NCBI GenBank assembly: GCA_964509195.1
Contig: CAZDWJ010000006.1
Location: 1 to 64,000 of the forward strand
Source: UBA4802 sp964509195
Lineage (GTDB): Bacteria; Spirochaetota; UBA4802; UB4802
Direction: 5' to 3'
Length of the DNA stretch: 64,000 nucleotides
Part shown: piece by piece, positions 52,689 through 62,555 of the stretch
Layout: each line of letters begins with the position of its first letter
Position numbering within the stretch: position 1 is the first letter of the stretch
Position numbers and translations under genes: made by a program
The notes under the pieces: generated by a model
Seen by the model: the letters and a program-made list of their open reading frames with translations, nothing else
What the model was told of the DNA's origin: nothing
The model's database searches: none

Positions 52689-53525
52689 TTACTCTGGCCA
52701 TACACCTTCAAACACCTCTTCAGCAGGGCCAGTTAAATACACGTGATTGTCCTTTTCTTTCCACTCTATAGTTAGATCGCCACCGGAAAGATGTACTTTT
52801 AGTTTGCGTGCTGTCTTTTTGGTAAGCACACCGGCTACCGTCACTGCAGATGCTCCAGTACCACAAGCAAGTGTTTCGCCACTTCCCCGCTCCCAGGTGC
52901 GCTGAATCACTTCTTTATCATTTACTATCTGTACAAATTCAACATTGGTTCTTTTGGGGAACAATTCATGATTTTCTATCATTGGTCCGTATTTTTCAAC
53001 CGGAAAATTTTTGACATCTTCAACATAAATTACCACATGCGGGTTGCCCATGGAAACTGCTGTAATTGAAAATTTTACACCGTCAACGTGCAGTTCTTCT
53101 TCAATAACTGTTCCAGGATTGCCAATCATGGGGATTTTATCACGCAAAAGTATTGGTTCGCCCATGTCCACTGTTACGGTGTGCACCTTGCCATTTTTCA
53201 CGGTACATTGTAAATATTTAATGCCAGCTAATGTTTCAACCGATATATTTGTTTTTTTTATTAATTTATGGTCATATACGTATTTAGCAAACGCCCGTAT
53301 TCCATTGCCACACATCTCAGCTTCGCTGCCGTCAGCATTAAACATGCGCATCCTGAAATCAGCCTTTTGTGATGGCAGTATCAAAATAAGCCCATCAGAA
53401 CCAACGCCAAAATGGCGGTTACTCATTGCAATGGCTAATTTCTTTGGATTTTTTACTGGATGTTTTATGGCATTAATGTAAATATAATCGTTGCCAATGC
53501 CGTGAAGCTTTGTAAATGGTATCAT
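52689..53525 (-). CDS. dapF: Diaminopimelate epimerase
   Basis: The 278-residue, full-length DapF has the two catalytic cysteines in AEMCGNGIRAFAKYV (about 72) and LACGTGASAVTVAG (about 220), plus FTKLHGIGNDYIYI at the start. It interconverts LL- and meso-diaminopimelate for lysine and peptidoglycan synthesis, implying meso-DAP rather than ornithine in the wall of this organism. That is a distinction among spirochaetes, since treponemes and Borrelia use ornithine. It stands alone on the minus strand. Confidence 0.94.
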   Translation of the reverse strand: MIPFTKLHGIGNDYIYINAIKHPVKNPKKLAIAMSNRHFGVGSDGLILILPSQKADFRMRMFNADGSEAEMCGNGIRAFAKYVYDHKLIKKTNISVETLAGIKYLQCTVKNGKVHTVTVDMGEPILLRDKIPMIGNPGTVIEEELHVDGVKFSITAVSMGNPHVVIYVEDVKNFPVEKYGPMIENHELFPKRTNVEFVQIVNDKEVIQRTWERGSGETLACGTGASAVTVAGVLTKKTARKLKVHLSGGDLTIEWKEKDNHVYLTGPAEEVFEGVWPE

Positions 53526-53720
53526 ATGTTCACCTTTAGCTTTCTACTATGAGCTATCGCCTTAAACATGTACACTACTGGCTATTTTGTGTCAAGAAAA
53601 TGTTTGTGTTGTGCGATAGTAACCGGAAAATAAAAAAATTGTTGCAATAATGTGTTGACGTGAATTGTAAGGTGTAACTTTGTGTATACCCTGACAATGA
53701 GACTGTAATGTGTGTACATC

Positions 53721-56237
53721 ATGCGAAGATACCAGTTAAACAGGAAATTCAGCAAAAAATCATACTTTGATACAGGTGATTTTTTTGCGCGCATTGTTAA
53801 TTTCTTTGAAGACATCCTGTATGCGCTGGAATTGCGCTTTGGGAATATACGCCCTGTACTTATTGGTCTAGTTGTGGGTGCAATTATTGCTTTTTTTGTA
53901 ATTCTTATTGTAGATTTTTATAAAGTACGGGCGCTGGCACATTACACCCCCTACCAGACGACAAAAATATATGATAAAAACAATGTGCTGGTTGCAGAAT
54001 TTTTTAAAGAGAAACGTGAGATAGTACCGCTAAAAAAGATACCCCCCTATACTGTGCAGGCATTTATTGCCATGGAGGACAATGAGTTTTATGAACACTT
54101 TGGCATTAACCCCAAAGGCATTGTCAGGGCATTTTTTGTTAACCTTGTTTCCGGGCGTGTAAAGCAGGGTGGCAGTACCATTACCCAGCAGCTTGCAAAG
54201 ATTTTGCTTACCACTGGTGAGCGTTCAATTTACCGCAAAGTGAAGGAAGCATTCATATCACTTATGATTGAGATGTTCTACACAAAAGATGAGATTATGG
54301 AGATGTATCTCAATCAGATATTCTTAGGGCATGGGACCTACGGTGTTGAATCAGCGGCAAAATTTTATTTTGGCAAGCACGTGTGGGATCTGAACCTGGC
54401 TGAATGCAGTTTGCTTGCAACACTGCCGTCTGCTCCCAATATACTATCGCCCTTAAAAAATCCGCGCCTTTCAATGGAACGTCATAGAGTGGCGCTTGCA
54501 AAGATGGTTGATATGGGGTTTATCACCGTGCCACAGGCTGAAAAAGCATACCTTGATTTCTGGCCGGATTATTTAGCCTACATTAATGATTTACCGCCTA
54601 CCATGACAGCGTGGTCATCACGGGTCAACAGGGCGCCGTGGTTTACCGAACACATACGCCGAATACTTGTTGCAAAGTTTGGTGAAAAGGCTGTTTTTGA
54701 AGATGGGCTCACAGTGTACACCACACTGGATGTTGACAAGCAACAGTGTGCGCAGAGGCTCCTTAAAGAAGCGGTAGAAAAGCAGACAGTTATCTCGCGC
54801 AGCTTGACATTTGACAATGATGAGTATGTGTCAAAACGGTTTGCCGATGAGGTAAATTTATTGCATCTGATGTTTGGGCTGCCACCAGTAAAAGAAAGTG
54901 GATCTGCCGAAAAACGCAAATTTAACCGGTATATGAAAGATGGCCTTTTATGGGAATTGCAGGCATTAAACCTTTTGACAGGGCTTGACAGCATTGAAGA
55001 TATTCTGCAGCAATATTTTGAAGGCAGCTGGGACCAGAAGGAGTTTATGAATGTAGAAGGCTGCCTTATTTCAATCAATCCAACCAATGGATACATTGAG
55101 GCAATGGTTGGTGGGAGCGACTTTACCAGCACCAATCAGCTCAACCGTGTGATGCAATCCAAACGCCAGGCGGGTTCAGCCATAAAGCCACTGCTGTATA
55201 CAGCTGCAATTGATTCAAAAAAATTTACTGCAGCAACCACCATTATGGACTCACCAATTCTTTATTTGGATCTAGAAGGTGGGGACTGGATACCCGAAAA
55301 CTATGAAGGCGAATACTATGGTCTTGTGACATTACGACGGGCACTTGCACTATCCATTAATGTTGTTTCAGTGCGTATTGCCGATGGGCTTGGCATTGAC
55401 ACAGTGCTTAACTACTTTGCAAAATTGTTGAAAATATCGCGTAACGAGTTGAAGGGAAGGGTACCGCGGAACTTTTCCATTGCATTGGGTTCTTTTGAGG
55501 TGAGCCCCTTTGAGCTATCGCGCGCGTATGCTATCATTGCCAATAACGGGAAAAATGTTATTCCGTACACAATACGCTATGTGCAGGATAAAAGTGGAAA
55601 AGTTATCTATAACCCTGAAGAAGAAATTATGGCAGAACTTGCACAGCAGGAAAAAGATGGTACCATACAGATAGTGCCCCCCGAAGCAACTCGTATTGTG
55701 ATTAGCCTTATGCAGTCGGTCATTTCATCCGGAACAGGTCGTGGTGCTTCTATTGGCAGACCGGTAGCAGGCAAAACGGGTACTACCAGTAACTTTCGCG
55801 ACGCATGGTTTGTGGGATTTACACCACAGCTAGTCACTGGAATATGGATGGGGTATGATGGCAAGGGATTGTCGCTTGGGCCGGGACAATCAGGTGGTGC
55901 GGTAGTTGCTCCACTGTGGGGGGATTATATGAGCTGTGCACTGCAAAAAGAGCCAGTGCTGGATTTTACGGCGTATGGGAATATAACCACTGTAAAGGTG
56001 TGTGCTGAATCAGGGTTGCTGCCATCATATTATTGCAAGAAAGTAATTGATGAGCTTTTTATTACGGGCACTGAGCCGCAGGAAGAATGTAGTAAGTGTG
56101 CAAGCGGCAGTACAGTGCCCACAACCAAAATACCGCATATCAATGTATCCGAAAAACAGAAAGAACAGATATTGAAGAAGATGAAGAAAAAGGATACTGA
56201 TGATATACTTGAATCTATAGATAATATGATACGGTGA
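53721..56237 (+). CDS. mrcA: Penicillin-binding protein 1A (transglycosylase/transpeptidase)
   Basis: The roughly 838-residue class A PBP has one N-terminal membrane helix (about 45-70), a GT51 transglycosylase domain (AMEDNEFYEHFGINPKGIVR with the catalytic Glu, then QGGSTITQQLAK), and a transpeptidase domain with S.AIKP at about residue 486 (RQAGSAIKPL), the SxN motif LSINVV and KTGTT. It polymerises and crosslinks peptidoglycan outside the inner membrane. An in-frame GTG at 53712 is an alternative start; neither has a clear ribosome-binding site. Its stop overlaps the start of the isochorismatase gene. Confidence 0.93.
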   Translation: MRRYQLNRKFSKKSYFDTGDFFARIVNFFEDILYALELRFGNIRPVLIGLVVGAIIAFFVILIVDFYKVRALAHYTPYQTTKIYDKNNVLVAEFFKEKREIVPLKKIPPYTVQAFIAMEDNEFYEHFGINPKGIVRAFFVNLVSGRVKQGGSTITQQLAKILLTTGERSIYRKVKEAFISLMIEMFYTKDEIMEMYLNQIFLGHGTYGVESAAKFYFGKHVWDLNLAECSLLATLPSAPNILSPLKNPRLSMERHRVALAKMVDMGFITVPQAEKAYLDFWPDYLAYINDLPPTMTAWSSRVNRAPWFTEHIRRILVAKFGEKAVFEDGLTVYTTLDVDKQQCAQRLLKEAVEKQTVISRSLTFDNDEYVSKRFADEVNLLHLMFGLPPVKESGSAEKRKFNRYMKDGLLWELQALNLLTGLDSIEDILQQYFEGSWDQKEFMNVEGCLISINPTNGYIEAMVGGSDFTSTNQLNRVMQSKRQAGSAIKPLLYTAAIDSKKFTAATTIMDSPILYLDLEGGDWIPENYEGEYYGLVTLRRALALSINVVSVRIADGLGIDTVLNYFAKLLKISRNELKGRVPRNFSIALGSFEVSPFELSRAYAIIANNGKNVIPYTIRYVQDKSGKVIYNPEEEIMAELAQQEKDGTIQIVPPEATRIVISLMQSVISSGTGRGASIGRPVAGKTGTTSNFRDAWFVGFTPQLVTGIWMGYDGKGLSLGPGQSGGAVVAPLWGDYMSCALQKEPVLDFTAYGNITTVKVCAESGLLPSYYCKKVIDELFITGTEPQEECSKCASGSTVPTTKIPHINVSEKQKEQILKKMKKKDTDDILESIDNMIR

Positions 56238-56806
56238 TGAGTATGGATATTACAAAATTTTACATAACACCTGAGGACACTGCACTGTTTATCATTGATG
56301 TGCAGGACAGCCTGTTTAACTCAATGGAATATGAGATGCGCAAGAAAGTTGCAAAGAATGTAGGGATACTTATTGAGCTTGCAAAGCAGTACAGCCTTCC
56401 CATAATCCTTACCGAGCAGTACCGCAAAGGGCTTGGTCCCACCATCAAGGAGTTGATGGACAGGCTTGAAGGCGTGGTAGCGTATGATAAGTTAGCCTTT
56501 GACTGTATGAAGGATGATACAATTCGCGAGCAGGTTGGCAGGATAAAGCGCAGCAATATTATTGTATGCGGCATTGAAACTCACATCTGTGTGCTGACCA
56601 CAGCACTGTCGCTTCTTAAAAATAATTACAACGTAATCATCGCTTCAGATGCGGTGTGTTCACGGCGCACGCACGAATGGGAAATGGCAATACAGGCACT
56701 CAGACAGGCGGGAGCCATAGTGTATCCAACAGAAACAATATCGTTTATGATTCTGGAAAGGGCAGGGACTGAAATTTTCAAGAAGCTATCGCCACTGTTT
56801 AAGTAG
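56237..56806 (+). CDS. Isochorismatase-family hydrolase
   Basis: The roughly 189-residue protein has the cysteine hydrolase triad of the family: Asp in LFIIDVQDSLF (about 18), Lys in YDKLAFD (about 83) and the nucleophile Cys in IVCGIETHICVLTTA (about 117), and the usual cis-peptide GIETH region. Members hydrolyse amides or vinyl ethers (nicotinamidase- or isochorismatase-like); the substrate is not assignable. The start codon overlaps the PBP1A stop (TGATG), so translation is coupled. Codons near the end carry a GCGATAGC element (56786-56792). Confidence 0.83.
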   Translation: MSMDITKFYITPEDTALFIIDVQDSLFNSMEYEMRKKVAKNVGILIELAKQYSLPIILTEQYRKGLGPTIKELMDRLEGVVAYDKLAFDCMKDDTIREQVGRIKRSNIIVCGIETHICVLTTALSLLKNNYNVIIASDAVCSRRTHEWEMAIQALRQAGAIVYPTETISFMILERAGTEIFKKLSPLFK

Positions 56807-57550
56807 TTATGGCGTATCCCACAAAACTGTGTGCGCATCAAACACGGGGCCGTCAACACAAGCGCGTTTGTAACCTTCTTTTGTTGCCACCGCACATCCT
56901 GAGCAAAGCCCAATGCCGCAGCCAAAGTATCGTTCAAGGGATGCTTCAATGGGCAAGTTCGATAGCTCCTGTGATAGGCGTTTCATCATAATTTCAGGAC
57001 CACAGGTGTACACAATATCAAACTCATTTTTTTCCACACTTTCTTTTGCTGCGTCAACAGGATTTCCTTTTATGCCGTAACTGCCATCATCAGTAGTCAC
57101 AATTAAAGTGTGCGATAGCTCCTGGTAACTGTCTAACATAAAAATATCAGATTCAAAACGAGCTCCGTAAATGTAAGTTAGCTGACATTGTGCAGCTACA
57201 AGCTTTTTTGCAAGATAATACAAAGGTGCATTCCCCACACCACCGCCAACAAGTAGCGCCTTTTTGCCAGTAACTATCGAAAACCCTTTGCCAAAAGGGC
57301 CAATGCAATCTATTGCACCCGGTTCAAGATTAACAATAAGCCGTGTGCCTCTGCCCACCACACGTACAACAATTGTAAGTGTAGAACCGTCATGGTCAAA
57401 GATTGAAAAAGGACGGCGAATCAGTGGATCGGTGGTGGCATTTGCCTTGATGTTTATAAATTGACCCGGGGCACTCTGCGTGTTGTCAGTGTGCAGTGTC
57501 AACAGATAATGATTGCTAGCTACAGGTTTTGTTTCAATAAGAGTAAACAT
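56807..57550 (-). CDS. pyrK: Dihydroorotate dehydrogenase electron-transfer subunit
   Basis: The 247-residue protein is a PyrK-type flavoprotein: FAD-binding barrel with LIRRPFSIFDHDG (about 43-55), NAD-binding LLVGGGVGNAPLYYLA (about 94-109), and a C-terminal [2Fe-2S] motif with Cys in YFGCGIGLCSGCAVAT and RACVDGPVF. It passes electrons from PyrD to NAD+ in pyrimidine synthesis. No pyrD is adjacent, so the catalytic subunit must be elsewhere. The gene's stop immediately follows the isochorismatase stop on the other strand. Confidence 0.85.
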   Translation of the reverse strand: MFTLIETKPVASNHYLLTLHTDNTQSAPGQFINIKANATTDPLIRRPFSIFDHDGSTLTIVVRVVGRGTRLIVNLEPGAIDCIGPFGKGFSIVTGKKALLVGGGVGNAPLYYLAKKLVAAQCQLTYIYGARFESDIFMLDSYQELSHTLIVTTDDGSYGIKGNPVDAAKESVEKNEFDIVYTCGPEIMMKRLSQELSNLPIEASLERYFGCGIGLCSGCAVATKEGYKRACVDGPVFDAHTVLWDTP

Positions 57551-58009
57551 TGCGTACCTCTTGTAGTTGTGTACAGTACACTATAGCATAGGTGATTTGT
57601 GCAATACTAATTTTTTTAGAGTATAAGTAAAAACTTTGGTAGTGTTCAGCGAAAAAAAGGAGTGTTTGTTTTAATAGTAAGAGGTTTGTGTCATTTAGTA
57701 ATGATGATATACGTACCTACTGGCAATGGATTGTGGAGATAGTTAATGAGGCAAACGATTTTCTGGAAGAAGGATATAGACAAAAAATGAATGTGTTGAT
57801 AAATGAAGAGAGTGAATTGGTGCAAAGTAATACAGATGTGAGATTTTAATTAGTGGTTGATGGTGAATGGAGGTGATGTAGACAGTAGAAAATTTCTAGT
57901 GTATAAGTTGTTAGATATTTATAACTTTTATAAAATTTATATTGATTTAAATTGACTACTTATCATACAAAGTAAATAGCAATACTATTTAACTCAACAG
58001 GTGAACCGT
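57551..58009. other. Gap upstream of the FGGY kinase gene
   Basis: About 460 bases. One short frame with a ribosome-binding site (57688-57849) may code for a small protein. The rest is A+T-rich with no hairpin or repeat that I can support. CAGGTGA before 58010 is the ribosome-binding site of the kinase gene. Confidence 0.45.
57688..57849 (+). CDS. Possible small acidic protein, 53 residues
   Basis: A GTG at 57688 with AAGAGG just upstream opens a 53-codon frame (SFSNDDIRTYWQWIVEIVNE and then EGYRQKMNVLINEESELVQS) ending with TAA at 57847-57849. The composition is protein-like and helical, but there is no recognisable family. It may be a small protein or the tail of a lost gene. Confidence 0.3.
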   Translation: MSFSNDDIRTYWQWIVEIVNEANDFLEEGYRQKMNVLINEESELVQSNTDVRF

Positions 58010-59578
58010 ATGCCAAAAAATGAACTCATTTTATCAATTGATGCAGGTACTCAGTCTATTAGAGCAATAGTATTTAATTTACAGGGGAATGTAGTTGATA
58101 TAGTAAAAACCCCTATCGAGCCGTATTTCAGCAATTACCCGGGGTGGGCCGAGCAAGACCCTGAGTATTACTGGAAAACATTGTGTATAACCACAAAGAA
58201 GCTTTTAGCAAAAGGGAAAGTAAAAAAAGAAGCTATCCGTGGAGTGACACTTACCACACAGCGCGATACAGTCATTAACGTAGACAAAAATGGCAAGCCT
58301 CTGCGCCCTGCCATTGTGTGGCTTGATCAGCGACGGGCAGATAAATCAATTGTGAAGCTTCCCTGGTATATTAAAGCAGGCCTGAAAGTGGTAAATATGC
58401 TAGATGCCGTGGAGTACTTTATCACCGAAGCCGAGGCAAACTGGATACGCCAGTATCAACCTGAAATATGGGAAAAGACATATAAGTTTTTATTTCTTTC
58501 AGGGTTTTTTACTTACAGATTAACGGGTGATTTTGTTGATTCGGTTGGTTGTCAGGTGGGTTTTATTCCATTTGATTACAAAACTCAGGATTGGGCTCCC
58601 GCATCTGATTTGAAATGGCGCCTCTTTCCAATGAGCAAAGATACGTTAGTGCGGCTGGTAAAACCCACTGAAGTATTAGGCTACATAACAAAAAAAGCTT
58701 CCGCTGAAACAGGCATACCGCAGGGATTGCCATTAATAGCTGGTGCAGCTGACAAAGCCTGCGAGGTGCTTGGTTCAGGATGTCTTACTCCCAATATTGC
58801 CTGCTTAAGTTATGGCACCACCGCAACAGTGGAAACAACCAACACCCAGTATGTTGAGATAATTCCATTCTTCCCGCCATACCCAAGTGCGGTGCCGGGA
58901 GCTTACAATACCGAGGTAATGGTGTACAGAGGTTTCTGGATGTTAAGCTGGTTTGTGAAGGAGTTTGGAGCACGGGAAGAGTTGCAGGCAAAGAAGATGG
59001 GAATTAAGCCTGAGGCATTGTTTGATAGATTAGTTAAAGAAATACCTCCTGGCTCAATGGGACTCACACTGCAGCCATACTGGTCACCGGGTGTTAAGAT
59101 TCCAGGCCCTGAAGCAAAAGGTGCAATAATAGGGTTTGGTGATGTCCATACACGTGTGCACATCTACCGCGCAATACTTGAAGGATTGGCGTATGCACTA
59201 CGCGAAGGAGCAGAGCGCACGCAGAAGCGAAACAAAGTGGCAATAGAAAAACTGCGTGTATCTGGAGGCGGTGCACAGAGCGATGTTGCAATGCAGCTTA
59301 CTGCTGATATTTTTAATCTGCCTGCTGAGCGGCCGCATACCTTTGAAACATCGGCGTTAGGTGCTGCAATTGATGCAGCGGTGGGCTTAAAAATGTATCC
59401 TGATTTTAAGACGGCAGCTGGCGCAATGACACGGGTTGGGAAAGTATTTTATCCCAATCCAAAGGATGTGGAAATTTATGATAAGCTGTATAAAAAGGTG
59501 TACCAGAAATTATACAGCCATCTAAAGCCGCTTTATGAGGACATACGCCAAATAACCGGTTATCCGGAGAAAAGGTAA
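58010..59578 (+). CDS. FGGY-family carbohydrate kinase
   Basis: The roughly 522-residue protein is a full-length FGGY kinase: N-terminal phosphate loop LSIDAGTQSIRAIVF (about 6-20), TLTTQRDTVINVDKNGKPLR then WLDQRRAD (about 80-107), the adenosine motif SGGGAQSDVAMQLTADIF and the terminal GAAIDAAVGL. It phosphorylates a sugar or polyol (xylulose-, glycerol- or ribulokinase-like; specificity unclear). I start at ATG 58010 with AGGTGA upstream rather than GTG 58001. A tiny zinc-ribbon gene begins four bases after its stop. Confidence 0.87.
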   Translation: MPKNELILSIDAGTQSIRAIVFNLQGNVVDIVKTPIEPYFSNYPGWAEQDPEYYWKTLCITTKKLLAKGKVKKEAIRGVTLTTQRDTVINVDKNGKPLRPAIVWLDQRRADKSIVKLPWYIKAGLKVVNMLDAVEYFITEAEANWIRQYQPEIWEKTYKFLFLSGFFTYRLTGDFVDSVGCQVGFIPFDYKTQDWAPASDLKWRLFPMSKDTLVRLVKPTEVLGYITKKASAETGIPQGLPLIAGAADKACEVLGSGCLTPNIACLSYGTTATVETTNTQYVEIIPFFPPYPSAVPGAYNTEVMVYRGFWMLSWFVKEFGAREELQAKKMGIKPEALFDRLVKEIPPGSMGLTLQPYWSPGVKIPGPEAKGAIIGFGDVHTRVHIYRAILEGLAYALREGAERTQKRNKVAIEKLRVSGGGAQSDVAMQLTADIFNLPAERPHTFETSALGAAIDAAVGLKMYPDFKTAAGAMTRVGKVFYPNPKDVEIYDKLYKKVYQKLYSHLKPLYEDIRQITGYPEKR

Positions 59579-59582
59579 TACG

Positions 59583-59786
59583 ATGGAAACTATCTCCGGT
59601 GTAGCATGTGAGGTGTGTCACGCAAAAGAAGCAGTGGTGCGATGCGATGGGTGTGGAAAAGCGCTATGCAAACAGTGTCGTGTGTTTGATATCTGGTGCT
59701 ATGGATGCGGGCACGGCAATACCAAAGCCTTTTGCAAGAAGTGCAATGATGATCCTGCTATTAATATCTGGAAAACGCCTGTGTAA
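59583..59786 (+). CDS. Small B-box-like zinc-ribbon protein
   Basis: The 67-residue protein is dominated by five CxxC pairs: CEVC, CDGC, CKQC, CYGC and CKKC, with one His (GHG) between them. The spacing suits two cross-braced zinc sites as in B-box fingers. It begins four bases after the FGGY kinase gene and is probably translated with it. It may act as a small adaptor. I know no assigned function for this type. Confidence 0.65.
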   Translation: METISGVACEVCHAKEAVVRCDGCGKALCKQCRVFDIWCYGCGHGNTKAFCKKCNDDPAINIWKTPV

Positions 59787-59790
59787 AAAA

Positions 59791-60711
59791 TCATTGTGCT
59801 CCTTGCACTGATGCAAAGCTGCGTGTAATACCTTTTTTAAAGGCAAGCTTTGGATAGCCAAAGATTACAAAAAGGCCGCTCTTTGTTTTATATTTAATTC
59901 CGTATTTTTCCCTGAAAGCTTTTGCCGTGCTGCCATGTTGCAAAAACGGGTGAATTCCGCCAATCATGCATGTTCCAAGGCCAAGCGACTCTGCAGCAAG
60001 CATTGCGTATGTTGCAGCAATGATAGGGTCAGCGTAATCACAGTATGGTGAGCCATAAAAATACATCATAGCCGGCGCGTCATACGTAACGTAGTTGATC
60101 CCCTTATTCATAGAATCAACGTAGGAGTGGATAAGTGGTTGTACAAAATTTTTGAAAATTAAGTAATCTGTTTTTGAAATAAAAATTCTCATTATACGTA
60201 AAAATGAGTCTGAAGCCATCCACTGCATCTTTCTAAGAAGGGCACAGAAGTCTTTAGTAAATTGCAATACTGCATCCCTGTTATCCCATATAATGACATT
60301 CACTTCAGATGGTGGAATGCCCATAGGCGCAGTCTGTGCTGCTTCCATAATTTTTTTAATAATATCTTTGCTTACAGGAGTGTTTTTAAAAAGGCGTATG
60401 CTCCTTCGTTTTTGCATAAGCGATAGCAACTGTGCATAGGTCGCAGAAGTACCAATGCCAGTAAGTGGGAATATGTCTTCAGGTACTATCGCCCTGCCAT
60501 GTACTGCTATTGCTCCTTTATGACATATTGCCATGCAGTGGCCGCATCCAATGCAGCCAAAGTAAGGGTTTACTACAAACGCAGCTTTTTTATCCCTGAT
60601 AATTATATTCTTATCGGGGCAGGCTGTTACACATAAACCGCAACCATTGCATTTATTTACATCAATAAAAACGTTAGTTTCTGCATTACCACGTGATGTG
60701 GGTATTGGCAT
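59791..60711 (-). CDS. Ferredoxin-fused nitroreductase
   Basis: The roughly 306-residue protein has an N-terminal double [4Fe-4S] domain (KCNGCGLCVTACPDK and CIGCGHCMAICHKG, about 17-60) followed by an FMN nitroreductase domain (RRSIRLFKNTPVSKDIIKKI, then EAAQTAPMGIPPSEVNVIIW and GLGTCMIGGIHP). It should take electrons from ferredoxin-type donors and reduce nitro, quinone or flavin-type substrates. I start at ATG 60711 with AGGA upstream; a TTG further upstream would overlap icd. It lies 25 bases downstream of icd on the same strand. Confidence 0.85.
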   Translation of the reverse strand: MPIPTSRGNAETNVFIDVNKCNGCGLCVTACPDKNIIIRDKKAAFVVNPYFGCIGCGHCMAICHKGAIAVHGRAIVPEDIFPLTGIGTSATYAQLLSLMQKRRSIRLFKNTPVSKDIIKKIMEAAQTAPMGIPPSEVNVIIWDNRDAVLQFTKDFCALLRKMQWMASDSFLRIMRIFISKTDYLIFKNFVQPLIHSYVDSMNKGINYVTYDAPAMMYFYGSPYCDYADPIIAATYAMLAAESLGLGTCMIGGIHPFLQHGSTAKAFREKYGIKYKTKSGLFVIFGYPKLAFKKGITRSFASVQGAQ

Positions 60712-60736
60712 TACTTTAATCCTGGTAATAAATTTT

Positions 60737-61948
60737 TTACATATTATCGGCAACAGCCTGACCAAATTCAGAACACTTTAAAAGCGTGGCCCCTTCCATT
60801 TGACGCTCCAGGTCGTAGGTTACACGCTTTTGTTGAATGGTTTTCTCAAGTCCTTTTATAATAAGATCCGCAGCTTCCTTCCAGCCCATAAAGCGAAGCA
60901 TCATCTCCCCTGAAAGAATGAGGGAACCAGGATTAACCTTATCCTGATTTGCATACTTTGGTGCAGTACCGTGAGTAGCTTCAAACACTGCAGCATCATC
61001 GCCAATGTTTGCACCGGGTGCCATTCCCAAACCGCCTACTTGAGCTGCCAGTGCATCGGAGATATAGTCACCATTTAAATTTGGTGTCACAATAACATCA
61101 AATTCATCAGGGCGCAAAAGGACCATTTGAAATAGAGCATCGGCAATGCGGTCTTTTATCACAATTTTACCTGCAGGCGCTTTGCCATTATACTGTGCCC
61201 ACAGCTCATTTTCGGTGATAATGTACTCAGCAAATTCTTCTTTTGCTGTCTGGTATGCCCAGTCACGGAATGCTCCTTCGGTAAATTTCATTATATTGCC
61301 TTTATGCATTATTGTCACGCTTGAGCGATTGTTGTCAATTGCGTAGCGAATAGCTGCCCTCACAATATTTTTTGTGTTCTCAATACTTATTGGTTTTACA
61401 CCAATACCGGTATCATAACTTAATGACTGCCCCATCTCTTTATTCAAAAAGTCTATTAGCTTTTTTGCTTCCGGTGTTCCCTGTTTCCATTCAATTCCTG
61501 CATAGACGTCTTCCATATTTTCCCTGAATATCACCATATCAACCTTTTCAGGATGTTTAAGCGGACTTGGAACGCCAGCAAAATGCCGCACTGGACGCAC
61601 ACAGGCATAGAGTTTGAGCACTTGACGCAATGTGACATTAATGCTGCGTATGCCACCGCCTACTGGTGTGGTAAGAGGGCCTTTGATGGCAACTTTGTAT
61701 TTTTTTATTTTTTCCAGCGTATCATCTGGAAGCCAGCTTCCCGTGGTGTTGTATGCCTTTTCACCAGCCAGTATTTCCTGCCACTGTATGGTCCGCCTGC
61801 CACCATATGCTTTGTTCACCGCTGCATCCAGCACAATTTTAGTTGCCCGCCATATATCAGGTCCGGTACCGTCACCTTCTATAAAAAGCAAAACCGGATT
61901 ATCAGGCACTTTAATTGTTCCATTTTCGTATTTGATTATTTGTTCCAT
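60737..61948 (-). CDS. icd: Isocitrate dehydrogenase (NADP-dependent)
   Basis: The roughly 403-residue enzyme has the Icd signatures: LFIEGDGTGPDIW (about 20-32), the substrate site SINVTLRQVLKLYACVRPVR, the metal and cofactor motif NLNGDYISDALAAQVGGLGM, and EATHGTAPKYANQDKVNPGS, whose Lys-Tyr pair is the NADP-specific feature of the E. coli-type enzyme. It converts isocitrate to 2-oxoglutarate and supplies NADPH. I use ATG 61948; the ATG at 61978 would add ten residues without better signals. It leads the nitroreductase gene. Confidence 0.92.
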   Translation of the reverse strand: MEQIIKYENGTIKVPDNPVLLFIEGDGTGPDIWRATKIVLDAAVNKAYGGRRTIQWQEILAGEKAYNTTGSWLPDDTLEKIKKYKVAIKGPLTTPVGGGIRSINVTLRQVLKLYACVRPVRHFAGVPSPLKHPEKVDMVIFRENMEDVYAGIEWKQGTPEAKKLIDFLNKEMGQSLSYDTGIGVKPISIENTKNIVRAAIRYAIDNNRSSVTIMHKGNIMKFTEGAFRDWAYQTAKEEFAEYIITENELWAQYNGKAPAGKIVIKDRIADALFQMVLLRPDEFDVIVTPNLNGDYISDALAAQVGGLGMAPGANIGDDAAVFEATHGTAPKYANQDKVNPGSLILSGEMMLRFMGWKEAADLIIKGLEKTIQQKRVTYDLERQMEGATLLKCSEFGQAVADNM

Positions 61949-62555
61949 AGCCTCGCTCTGTAGTTTTAGTTTTATCATCAGTAACTATCGCCCATGCAAT
62001 TTTTTTTGTGCGATAGTTCATTAAAAATGCTTTCACTATAGATAAAAAAAGTGTTATGGTGCACATTGTATGTATTGATATGACAGATATTTAGGAAGTA
62101 TAGCACAGATAAAGTATTTGACATAGAATTTTAAGCGCACGCACAATGTCAAAAGAAAAAATTGATAAAGGGGCAATGGTATAGAAAGTATTTTAGATAT
62201 TTCTAAAATACCGAGGTTTAATTATAATCACAGACTAATGCAAGGGTACTACCATTGTTTAAGGAGATTTTTCAGTCAGTAGAATTGTAGTCTCTTTAGT
62301 TGTGGCAGGTTCAATTCCCTAATGCCTTTAAGGCTTTTCCAAAAGTGTTGTGTAAATTTTGTAAATTTTGGTAGGTAAAATGCGCTCATTTTGATACAAT
62401 TGTGCCACATTTTGTTGTAAAACCACTAAAGGTGAGTGCGGGGATTTGTACTGAAACAACTTTTTTAAACATCCCCCTGGTATTGACAATGAAGGGGATT
62501 ACGGGTAAGTCACGGAATGACAGTGCGTAAATCCTATTTTTGGAGGACTTATAGA
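61949..62555. other. Divergent gap between icd and trxB
   Basis: About 600 bases. The icd side holds the inverted GCGATAGT pair (61983-62018). The middle is A+T-rich with a 12-codon frame only, one isolated T-loop-like GGTTCAATTCC (62308) and a small GCCTTTAAGGC palindrome (62324-62334). The trxB ribosome-binding site GGAGG lies at about 62542. I see no tRNA or other RNA gene that can be supported. Confidence 0.5.
61979..62018. repeat. Inverted pair of GCGATAGT elements upstream of icd
   Basis: CAGTAACTATCGCCC (61979-61993, identical to 4732-4746) is followed after an A+T-rich loop by GCGATAGTT (62010-62018). AACTATCGC and GCGATAGTT are exact inverted copies separated by 18 bases, forming a 9-bp hairpin. 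The same pair geometry occurs inside the RluA gene (20388-20418). Confidence 0.75.

Noticed and set aside
62308..62318. T-loop-like sequence GGTTCAATTCC suggesting a tRNA
   Set aside because: The flanks do not pair as a T stem, and no acceptor, D or anticodon arms can be built around it.
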